Assembly: GCA_965153455.1 (NCBI GenBank)
Contig: OZ234500.1
Coordinates: 5,704,001-5,768,000 of the forward strand
From: Sphagnum compactum
Lineage: Eukaryota > Bryophyta > Sphagnopsida > Sphagnales
Length of the DNA stretch: 64,000 nucleotides
Reading direction: 5' to 3'
The stretch's first letter is position 1. Each line of letters starts with the position of its first letter. Positions 30,991-41,460 of this stretch are shown piece after piece. A program made the position numbers and the translations under genes. The notes below the pieces were generated by a model. The model was not told the DNA's origin, made no database searches, and was given only the letters and a program-made list of their open reading frames with translations.

Positions 30991-33900
30991 CTGACTTATG
31001 ACATCTCAACTTGCATACAATCTTCTTGAAGAGATCCATATACATTAAGAAAATGAAACATGTTCTTCCTTTGCCCATTTTTCATGGGTTCCTAAACGCA
31101 ACATCACGTGGGTTGAAATTGCAAGTAGGCAGTTGGATACATGATATAACTTGGGTGGGCATGTTCAATGTCGAAAGGGACACATCAGCAAGAGGGGGAG
31201 GTAAAGCTGGTCACATCATTGTAAGAGATGCCTGTGCATGCAAGCCACAAAATGAAACATTTGACGATCATCCCTAGCTTTTGGGAACAGCAATTATTAT
31301 ATCTCATTGCTCAGCTTAGCATTCAAAGACGGTGAAATGCACCTGTGTTTGGTTCGAGCCAGCATTGGAGTCTGGATGCCTTATTAAAATGTACTTAGAA
31401 TGTAGACATGAAATGCCATTCTTTGCACTTATGTGTTATTTTCTTTGTCCTGCTAAACAGCTGTTGTACTTGAAATGAATTCTCTTCTATTAGTTTTAGT
31501 GCATTGGTTCTTGAACCTTCCCACGTTCAACTCGTTTATGTTTAGTATTTGCGAAGTACCACAGCAGTAGACACTGGACAGGCCAAGATTTATCTTTCTT
31601 TTCCCTGGGCATGATAAATGCAATCTAGAGGCAATAAAGTTATTCATAAATCACCCTGTCTTTGGACCCCATTTTGACACCCTAATCCTTGTTTCGTCCC
31701 CAATTTGAGTGTAGCCGGAAAATGAGGGAAACTAGGTACCATGCTGGGCATCAGTTCGCAAGGTCTCCATAATTTTATTCTGACAATGCTCAATTTAATG
31801 AAAGACTATGGGCGTCAGTGAAGGTGCAGCTAAGGCAGATCCAAAACTGGATATGAAACTCCTGTTAGAAACAATTTAGATAAAGAAACAGTTTGTGTCC
31901 CCTCTTTTTTCACTCCACTGTTTTCATCTTGATTTTTTTAATTCGTCCCCATTTTTGACAAATTGGGGCCCAGTAGACCTAGTTTGGGGTACTTAATACA
32001 TATCTCTAATATGTTAATAAACATTCTAACATTCTTACAGAACATCATTATAAAATCGTACCTGACCTTGCCTTTGGTGAAGGTTGGTCCTTGGTGTTAT
32101 GCCTCTATTGTGGTTACAAGATGACCACCTGCAAAGCGGAGCCCTAATTCATATCATTTCCATATGTGGGTCCTGGGGACAACTTTTGTTTTATGCAGTA
32201 TGTAAGGACTTTACCATCTACTTTTTGTGTACATGCATTAGGATACATCTTGGCCAAACCTATCTATATGTCGGGTAGAATGTATTTGCACTTTCCATTA
32301 ACTTAGCCTACAAGTTCCAATGTATTGACCCACCACAAGTTGATGCCCTAGTAATTTGAAAAACTCGCCAAACTTTCAAATATCCAAAATCAAGATGTGG
32401 GAATGGAGACAATTCCATGAATCAGCTTGGAAGATTCTTATCACCTTGGATTATCAGTTTGAATGATTCCAAAAGTCACACAAAAGCCTTCCTAAGTTGT
32501 AAGCTTTGTTGGAAACAAATCTCACCAGAAGGTCTATCCATTTGGAGGAGGGTTGATTTCCATATGAGTCATTTGTGGCTCTTATAACATAATAGAGTTA
32601 TCCAGAAAGCACCTTAATCTGGGGCTACTGGGCTCCAGTTATGCTGAAACTGGGGATGAAATCAGGAGTCAGGATGGAACCAATGCACCGGGGGGAAAAA
32701 AGAAGGGACCGAACTAGTTTTCTCACCTAAATTGCTCCTCCAGGGAGTTTCACCTCTAATTTTGGATTCAATTTACCTGCGCCTTGACTTCTTGTCATAT
32801 GCTTCTTTAAATCAAACCATGTCACAATATATCATGCAAATCTTCTGAAATGATCCCCAGTTTCATGAATCCATGCCTGATTTTGCTCACTTTACAGATA
32901 ACTCAAATTGGGGGTGAAACTAAGGTCCAAAGACATCCTGACTTTATGAATAAACTCTAATGATAAAGAAGTTTTCATATCAACTTTCAGATGCACACAT
33001 TTCCAACCAAAAGCTTCAATGAAAACTTGGTTGTTGCCCTTGTTGGAATCAGAATTGAATTCTTAGTTGAATACTCCATTATTACGTTCATGCAGATGAT
33101 CAATTGATTTACAGCCATTTTTCATTATAACTTGTATATCAACAAAATTGATGATATCATGAAAATTCTTTGAAAGTGTTAAGATTTATAGTGTTCACTA
33201 TTTTGAAAGGATCATGCAAGCCCAGAAAAAAACTCAACATGGTTTTGAGTTTTTGGTTTTTCCAATGGTGATATGATTCAAGAAGTAAGGCAAGAAAACC
33301 AATATGGTTGTCTTCATACCTCCCGGCAATTGAGGGAGTTGACATTATTTCTATATGTTTTAGTAATTATCATTAAGTCTTGCCATGATGCAACAATCAT
33401 TGAGTATTGCAACTGCTGACAAATGTCAAACTTAGACAATGGAGAAACGAAAAAATTCTTACAATATTATTTTAAGATTATTATCTTAAATGGCTTAAGA
33501 AGATTATAAATTACTTTAATAAACAATGTATAAAGATCATAACAAAGTAGAAGATTCTGTAAGAGTGTAAAGGGCAGAATGAATGTAAGATAAATACCTC
33601 GTACCAAGGACCAAATTATGGCCTAGTGTAGAATAATGAGAAAAGAATCAACATCATCAAGTCTTCCTCACATGTGTTAAAGTTGATTAGCACACTTGGC
33701 AAACATTGGTGTTCCCACTGTACCATTCTCATTGCATTGCACACAGATTCTCTTTGCATTGCATGCTCACTGCACTATTCTGTAGTTCAATCGATTCATC
33801 ACCTACCTGCTTATTAGTAGGGTTGTCGATCTACAATTTCAATATAAATTAGTCTTGGGCCCATTTGCTTTGTAGCTGGTTTTTAGCTTGTTTTCTTTTG

Positions 33901-35414
33901 ACTATTTTTTTTTGTTAAAACAAGTTCTTTCATGGTTTCAGACAAGTTTGCTGAAATAGAGATTCTAAAGTAATTCCAATATACAGCTCAAATGAGCATT
34001 GTTCTTGAGCGAGTCAAATGTTATGCTATGCTCCATAACTAATTGCATGTTTTTTTGGGAGCATCTACTACAGATGAAATGATCATATTAACAAAGAAAA
34101 TGTGCCAAGATTAAAAATCCAATTGAGGTTTCTCCACCACATAATTTGATAAATATTATTTTCTTGACCGTGTAATCAGGGTCAAGATTACAAAATTATC
34201 TCAAGTGATGTTGGGCATGAGGAAAGGATCCTGCAAGAATTCACAATATACTTGCCATCTATCATACATTTAGGGTTTGCTCTATTAAAATTAACATGTT
34301 CTCACGTGAAATGATATAGATCCTACTCCTAATCAGTGATTTTGTTGGTTGCAAATTTTTGCCAGTTTTCAAATTGCTTTTGGAAAAACCTGGAAAAACA
34401 TTAAAAATTTCAGTGCACACTGTAACATATGTTTTTCTAGCGAAAATTCACCACTTTTGTTTTTAAAAAAGCATTGCTCCTAATCCCGAAAACAGAAATG
34501 CAATAAATAGGCTATTAGAATAACAAATGACGCATGATCAGAGACTACAGTTCGTACTAAGCTTGTCTGGCCTGTCTGTGCAAATGGGACACCTTCACTT
34601 AAGAAAGACACATGGCCTCTGAAACCCATCAGAGGAGTTAAAGTTGGCATTCAAGGATCTGTTATTTTAGTGTTCACTAATATACTAATGTTGTTGATGG
34701 GGGCAGTTTACCCTCTCAAGTTTCAACTTTCATAATAAGAAGAAAATCCCTGTATATAAAAAAAGGGCAGGGATGGGAACCCATCCACAAGACGTACAAG
34801 GCAAATAAAATCTTGAGAACACATGTCACCAAAGGACAGAACAACAAAGGACACAACTGATACAGTAACAAAATAAAAGATAGTAAACTAAGAAAGTGTC
34901 ATTTGTCACAAATCGACTAGCCAGTGACGAATGTGCACTGCTGCCATATGCGGAAGAGATGAGCATATGCACTGACTGCAGAGTGTGGAAGAGATGAGGA
35001 ATGCGTCATAATAAGTTTCTGGGACAAATAGTGATTCATTTCATCATGTTACCCTGGCCTGTATCACACTTGTTCACAGACAACTAGTTTCTTGAATAGC
35101 CAGTTATCTTTGTACCTGAGTACAACTCTGGAACCCAAGATTGATGGCTGGCTTTTAACTCATACAGGAGAAGGGGGAAACTTCGGCCATTTACTATTGA
35201 GATTTGTTCATGGGAATTCTGCAAAGAGGAGGATTGTTCACTGATTAAGCTAGGTTCAGGTTATTTGTTGGATGAGTTTTCCATTCTGGCACTGGGCCAG
35301 AGTCAACCGCTGCACTATACAGGATGGATGATATCTGGAGAGGAAACACCTTTTCGTTGTATTCTTGTCCCATAGGCATTCCACAGTGGGTAACTATGTA
35401 TAACCATAACACAT
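30991..35414. other. Intergenic DNA, no gene recognised
   Basis: This 4.4-kb stretch holds only short open frames (88 codons at most, at 31011-31277) with no domain I can name. Recurrent words such as TTTGGACCCCATTTTGAC and GGGGGTGAAACTAAGG at 31.6-33.0 kb hint at old repeats, but I could not define ends. Confidence 0.4.
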
Positions 35415-35422
35415 GTATCTAC

Positions 35423-35791
35423 GAGTGTTGGCCGGTTATTGAGTTTTGACTCAGTTATCAACCTGGTTATTAATAACCTACCTGAATGACCCAATTATCA
35501 TCCAAGTAGGTTATCAATCTTTACACAGACACAAAAATTAAAATACCAAAAAAATAAATTATTTTCTAATTTTAAAAACTCTATAACTAGTGTATAACTG
35601 TCAGTTATTAATTGGTTATTTGATAACCTACTCTTATGGATAATCAATTATTTTATTATTCAATTTTTCTAATAACCTATTTGACAGCCAATTTTTTATA
35701 TTGATATTGGTAAACTGTGTGATCCCAAAAAAATTCAATAAATAACATAGCCAATGATTATTAAAGAAAAGGCAATAACTGGTCTACACTT
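35423..35791. mobile_element. hAT-like MITE, 369 bp
   Basis: The left end reads GAGTGTTGGCCGGTTATTGA. The right end, reverse-complemented, reads AAGTGTAGACCAGTTATTGC. An exact 8-bp duplication, GTATCTAC, flanks it (35415-35422 and 35792-35799). The left 60 bp closely resembles the reverse-complemented right end of the 3.1-kb element, including TTATTAATAACCTACC, so the two belong to one family. Confidence 0.88.
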
Positions 35792-35819
35792 GTATCTACC
35801 CACCTAGCAGCCACCAAAT

Positions 35820-36430
35820 GCCTTACCTTCTTGCCTACCTAGATAGTAACCACTACCTGCTGACCCATTAAAGTACTTACCAGTCACAGTGAACCAGCAC
35901 CCACAAGCACACCATGAAGGATGGATGATGGTACGTGGTCAGGAAACAGTTTTATGTTAGGTTCCTGTTGCCTAGCTAACCATGGTGGTTAGCTCAGTGC
36001 CTTTTTCCACTACCACAAGTGGGTTGTTAGTAGGTAGGTAGTAGAAACAGCCCATACCAAAGTATAAAACATCTACTTACCTGTTAGTTACCTATTTTCC
36101 TACCTATCTACTTATATATAAGGCCTATTTCTTACAGAATTGGTCAAATCAAAAATTAACTCAGTTGAGGTTCATCCACAACTGAGTAATAAAGGGCATC
36201 CAGTGCACGGGTGGTGCTGATTCACTGTTGCAGGTACTTACTCACTTACACAAGTAGTTAACTAGGTAGTGTAAGGTGGAGGTAGGAGGGTTTACAAGAT
36301 AGGTTACCACAGTTGAATATGGGTTACCTGGTAGTGGTTCATCCATGAGGAGCACAACGGAGTCATAGTGGTTTCCAATGGATGGTGCACTGGTGGGTGC
36401 TGCATCACATAATACATAATCCCTGGTCAT
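35820..36430. repeat. AGTGAACC-family repeat module with AGGT block, copy at 36 kb
   Basis: The order is CAGTGAACCAGCACCCAC (about 35886), then an AGGT/ACCT-rich block (36020-36120), ACTCAGTTGAGGTTCATCC, CAACTGAGTAATAAAGGGC, and CCAATGGATGGTGCACTGG (about 36378). The outer parts are imperfect inverted repeats of each other (CAGCACCCAC...GCACCAT type). The same order recurs at 40.97-41.46 kb in the same orientation. Confidence 0.65.
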
Positions 36431-36502
36431 GGACCATGGTGGAGAGCATCTAACCGCAAAGACAAAGTGAAACTGTTTGCAGGTTCTTGAGGAGGTTCAA
36501 TC

Positions 36503-37341
36503 CAGTGTTGTCCAGTTCTATTCTACAGAGTCGGCCGGTTATGCATATGCATAATTTTTGGTTGTGCATATCTTAAAATTGCAGCAGTTTCAACAAATAA
36601 AATTATACATATCCTCCTCCGGATACAGACTGACCATTGATTTTGGATTGTGCATATCCATGGATGGAAGACACTTCGGTTAATCGGATGCATATTTGTA
36701 TCCAGGGATTATTTAGGCATATGTTGAGTTATGTATTGTTTTTTTTTTTTCAAATTCCTTAAGTAGGTGCAGTGGCTAGGATCCCCAGCATTAATTAGCA
36801 GGAATGACAATTGTCCCATAGGAACATTAAATTTTTCCGAATCCTGCCTTCTTCTGATGACTTGCAAGAACACATTGTCTAAATCTGGGGACTTTTAAAG
36901 TTTTCCTCTCAAGATATGGTGAATTTTGTGTATTTAAGAAAAATACCCACCCTTTTTTTTAGCCAGGATGTGAAAATTTGAAAATAAAAAAAACACTATC
37001 TATGTATGGGAGCTATACCTAATCGAAATTTTTATTCATATCCAGGAGGAAGTTTTAAAGTTTCTGATTTTTTAAGGTTTAGAAGATATGCATTTTGAGT
37101 GAGAAGTGACAAATTGGCAATACACACCCTTTATGCATATCTATGGTTTTTTAGCATTCAATAGTCGTCTATTCATAATCAGCAAAGGGGAATTTATTTA
37201 TTTTTTGGAATACGTAACCATCTATATAGATGAAAATATGTGAGATTTTAAATATCCATATTCACCTTTTTTATTAAAATGAGAATATTTTTCATTCATA
37301 TCTGGAGTTTTGTCCGAAAATTGGATAACCGGACAACACTG
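36503..37341. mobile_element. hAT-like non-autonomous transposon, 839 bp
   Basis: The left end is CAGTGTTGTCCAGTT; the right end, reverse-complemented, is CAGTGTTGTCCGGTT. The first 11 bp match perfectly. An exact 8-bp target duplication, GTTCAATC, occupies 36495-36502 and 37342-37349. The interior has no meaningful open frame but repeats TGTGCATATC words and a palindromic ATGCATATGCAT. This is the clearest of the three hAT-like insertions. Confidence 0.93.
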
Positions 37342-37700
37342 GTTCAATCCGGATGAGAGCTGCCTGACCTGTTGCTGCCTGGGTTATCATCATTAGCAGG
37401 TTTCTTGTTTATTCCTCCAGATGCTTTGGAGACTGGCTCTTGATTCTCTCTGTCTCTGGCCTTGGTAAGTGTTCCAGGATTCATCCTGTTAGGATGAGCA
37501 AGCTTGGACATCAAACATTCTGCTACCAAACTTGTCTAATCATGCAGAAAAGCAAACTCTTTCTTATTAGAACGTGGTACAGTGCCTTTCTGTTACCAAA
37601 CTTCTGTAGTGGCACAATACCTTAAGTATAGGTAAAGCTCCTGGAAGGGTGGTTTCCCAAATAAGGGGCCCACAATGAGATGGATGTTCATAGGTATAAG

Positions 37701-40656
37701 GTGCATAAGGAATTCCAAAAAGGCCATGAAAGTGGGGAGCAGGGGCCATCAAAATTTTGGATTGCAATTGGGGTAAAAAGTAGAATATTCTATGTCATTG
37801 GACCTCAAGACACAGAATATTGGCTTGGGCTTGGGGTAAGAATTAGAATATTTCATGTCTTGGGACCTCGTGAAGTCTAGGGTCCATTTTTGTCCTAGGC
37901 CCTAGGCAACCTATGGTCAATTTTATCCTTGCTCCCAAATGGCCGATGGTCATTGTGTCATTATGGCTAGGTCTTAAGCCATCATGTTGAAGACCCCATG
38001 CCACCTTGTCTTAGCCCCCAAGTAGCCAAAAGTCAATTTGCCCAAATCTACTATATTAATTCAGTAAGTTTGTCTGTGTGTCTGTCTGACACGACAATTC
38101 TGCTGCAATTCTATGGCAGAACCGGCCTCTGCATTTTCTATGGCAGAACGGGGCAATGCATTTTCTATAACGGGGCTTGGTAATGGGCCCGGGGGGGGGG
38201 GGGGAAGATCAACGGGTTAAAGAATCGAAGTGAAAAATGCGAAGGACGAGGGGGATTGACAGAATAAAGAACCGGAGTGGACAATGGGAAGGACCGGACG
38301 GGGGGTTCGGACTAGTTATTATCATTTTTTAACGTTGTCCATGAATGTAAAAGATTCACTCCTTCATTACCCATACATATTTCTTTTGATCTTTGGGGTT
38401 CAGGGGTGGGGAAAGTAGGTTCTAATGTACCTACTTATTTACCCACCTACCCATTTATCCTCTTGCCCACCTAAGCTACCTCCCTACCTACCCACCCACA
38501 TAATTTATATGGGGCTAGGTTAACATCCACATAAGTTGCCTACTTACATGCCTATTCACTTTCCTAGTAAGATGTATTTAATTAATTATAGACTTTATAA
38601 AAGTCCAAAAATAACAATAATCAATCTAAACAATTCAAACAAATATTGAAGTTGTAAATTGTACCTAGTGGTCAACATGTTAAATGCAAACTCAAATTGA
38701 TTTAGAAGAGTGTGAAAAACATTTGATGAAAACACTGGATTAAAAATAAGGTGGCCAACAAACTAATTGCAAAAAATTATTTATAGTGTCCACAAAAATC
38801 ACATCAGAAAAATGAAAGCTTATATGAAAAAATAGATCACATAAGCATCTAAATTGGAAGAAAAAAAATTTAAATTGATACTTGGTGGTCATCAAGTGGT
38901 CAATATTAACCATGAAGACTCAAAAAGTAAAAGACAAAAGATGTAGGTTGAAAATGATTTAAAATTTTGAAAAAAATTGCAATTTTGAAATAGAATTCCA
39001 ACTAAACAACAACATTTTCTATCTTTTATAGATCATTGTGTGATCTATAAACAATAATTTGAACCAATTACCAAAAACAAAACTTTTGAATGAATCTAAG
39101 AAATAGGCATAATTCAAGGATGTCAAACCATAGAAACACATTGAATAATGTTTTTAAATGATAAGGTTTAGAATGCATACCTGAAACATACCTAGTAATT
39201 ATGGCATTTTCATTATTATTCCTTATATATTACATGAACCAAGAATAGTTTGGTGAAAAAAAAAACTCAAATGTGATTTAAAATATTTAACAACGATTTC
39301 ATAATGGACATTGATTATCTTCTCCCATGACAATCTAATCAACATTGATCACAAACAAGACATAAGGTCCAACCATTGGACCTTATTTTTTGACAATTTA
39401 TATCCTCTACATAACTCAATGATGAGACCACTACACTTGGAATTTCAAAAGGCTTTGCTCATCTCATCATCAATGAACAATGTTTAGTTTTTTCTCCAAT
39501 AGGATAGTTTTTGACACATAAAATATACACATCTTTAATCTTTAAAACAATAATATATTTTTTAATGAGTTGTCCCAACATCTTGGAGTGTTGTTCACAT
39601 CCTCAAATGAAAACATATTGATTGCAAATATTTGTGCCATCAACAAAGGAAGAATATTCATATAAAATCTTTTAGCAACATACAAGATCAAATTATAATA
39701 TAATATTTTTAAATGTTTGAAAAAGAAAATGTTTCATTCTAGCTCTTGGTTTCACTTTGCTAATGTCAATATCACACAATGATTCCCTTGTAGTAGGACA
39801 ACACTTTATGAAAAATAATACATAAAATCATTCAATTAACAATTTTTTGGGGGTAGCAAGATGCAAACAAAAATGATTGTGTCAGCCTCTAGTGGGATGT
39901 AAATAAACAACTTGCAAAAATCAGAAGATGTTAAATTAATTGAATACAAAAATTGTAATAAAATTCAAAAAATTGGAGGATAATTTGTTATATCTGTTTT
40001 GAACATCCATGAAAAACTAGTTTAGCAAAGTTGTTCATGTGAATTGTCAACTAGATTCAAAACATACCAAATATTGTTTGGTGAACACTAAGTAAGTTGC
40101 TTATGCAATTGGGTACAAGGTTGGTAACCTAAGTAAGTGGGGAAGTAGCTTAGGTAGGCAAATATGTAGGTGGGTAGGTAGCCTATGTAGATAAGTGAGG
40201 TAAAACCCCTCAACTACTTTCCCCTCACCCCCAACTCCTAAGGAAAAAAAGGAAAGAAAGATGTGTGGGTAGGGAAGGAATGAATCCTATGAATTGATGA
40301 GCAACATTCTAAAAATTCAATCATGGGCAACTTGACCTTAGGCTACCTAGGGCTAAGACAAGGTGACCTATGGCCTTGGACATGGTGGCCTTAGGTGTAA
40401 CCACCATGACAAAATGACCATGTGCCATCTGAGTCCTAGGACAAAATCGACCATAAGTTGTCTAGGACAAAATGGATCCTAGACTACATGAGGTCCCAGA
40501 ACATGAAATATTATATTCTCACCTCAGACTCAAGCCAACATTCCATGTCCTGGGGTCCCATGACATAGAATATTCTAATTTCTACTCGAAGCCCAAGCCA
40601 AAATTTTGATGGCCCCCATCCCCACTTTCATGACCTTTTTGAAATTCAGTAGGTGC
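37701..40656. mobile_element. 2.96-kb element with inverted arms of about 0.6 kb
   Basis: The left arm (37701-38560, including a 269-bp insertion) is the diverged reverse complement of the right arm (about 40085-40656). Matching blocks in order are AATTCCAAAAAGGCCATGAA / AATTTCAAAAAGGTCATGAA, CCATCAAAATTTTGG (exact), TAGAATATTCTATGTCAT (exact), CACCTTGTCTTAGCCC (exact), and GCCCACCTAAGCTACCTCCC / GCCTACCTAAGCTACTTCCC. The 1.5-kb centre is AT-rich without open frames. Long arms suggest a non-autonomous Mutator-like or fold-back element, but no target duplication was found. Open frames in the two arms share an EFQKGHESG peptide because they are copies. Confidence 0.85.
38047..38315 (+). mobile_element. 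Helitron-like element, 269 bp, nested in the left arm
   Basis: It begins TCTACTATATTAATTCAG, a typical plant Helitron 5' end. It ends with a short GC-rich hairpin (CCGGAC...GTTCGG) two bases before CTAG. It sits between an A (38046) and a T (38316), the usual Helitron target, with no duplication. The right arm of the host element lacks this sequence at the same point. The interior includes a G run of about 14 bases and two TTTTCTATGGCAGAAC-type phrases. No coding capacity. Confidence 0.8.
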
Positions 40657-41460
40657 CCTCCAAGTTTCACTAGGAGATTTCTCCAAGTGCTTTACACACA
40701 ATGTGCACAATGGTAGGCAAAATGGGTGGAACAATAGGCCTTGAGTGAACCAGCAATTAGACTGGTACCTTGATAAAAACCTGGAATGTTTTGAGGTTGC
40801 ATTGCTAAATATCCTCATCTCCTCTCCACAGTGTAAATCAGGGTCTCTGAGTCCAAATCTAACATTTCCTGAGTTCAATATGGCCACTAAAAGGCCTCAC
40901 TCAAGAAGGTGAAGGTGCCATTGTAGGTGCTCACCCCACCAACCCTGGTCAAATATCAGCACCAGATTTGGCTGGAGTGAACCAACAGCCAGCAGTGCAC
41001 CCTGAGGGATTGATGGTGGGACCTGGACCATCCATAGCTCAGGATCTGTTGTTAGTAGGTAGTACCTATATAACCCTCTAACAAGCCACTAGCCCTTGCT
41101 TTATGTAGTGACCAACTTACCTAGCAACCACCTATTGTGGCACCTACTTATCTACTTACAAACCTATCCTTTAAAGGATATATATATATATATATCATCA
41201 AGGGGAAGATGTTAAAAGGTTACGAGTGCAAATTTGCCCGGGTATCACCCAAATATGAATGGGGCAGAGGGCAGACTGCGAGAAAAATTTGTAACAGTAG
41301 TTTTTTGTATTTACAATCTTAGGCCGATTTAACATTTTCTGTCACCAAGGTGAAGGCCGCTGTTGACTCAGTTCAAGTGCATTCACAACCGAGTCATTAC
41401 GAATTAGAGTCTTCCAATGGATGGTGCACTTGTGAGTTGAGCCAAGTAAGTACTAAGTAT
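40657..41460. repeat. AGTGAACC-family repeat module with AGGT block, copy at 41 kb
   Basis: GAGTGAACCAACAGCCAGC (about 40970) leads into an AGGT/ACCT block (41050-41170, with a TA microsatellite at about 41178-41196), GACTCAGTTCAAGTGCATTC, ACAACCGAGTCATTACG, and CCAATGGATGGTGCACTTG (about 41415). It is collinear with 35.88-36.43 kb. The part at 40840-40920 matches 24.6-24.65 kb in reverse orientation. Confidence 0.6.

Noticed and set aside
31330-31370. TTGGTTCGAGCC as a possible tRNA B box
   Set aside because: No A box or foldable cloverleaf at the right distance. The same applies to GGTTCGAGAGC near 18970.
35886-41460. The two collinear 500-bp repeats as LTRs of one 5-kb retrotransposon
   Set aside because: The interior contains independent hAT and inverted-arm elements and no retroviral-type genes. 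The repeats also have inverted outer arms, unlike LTRs.
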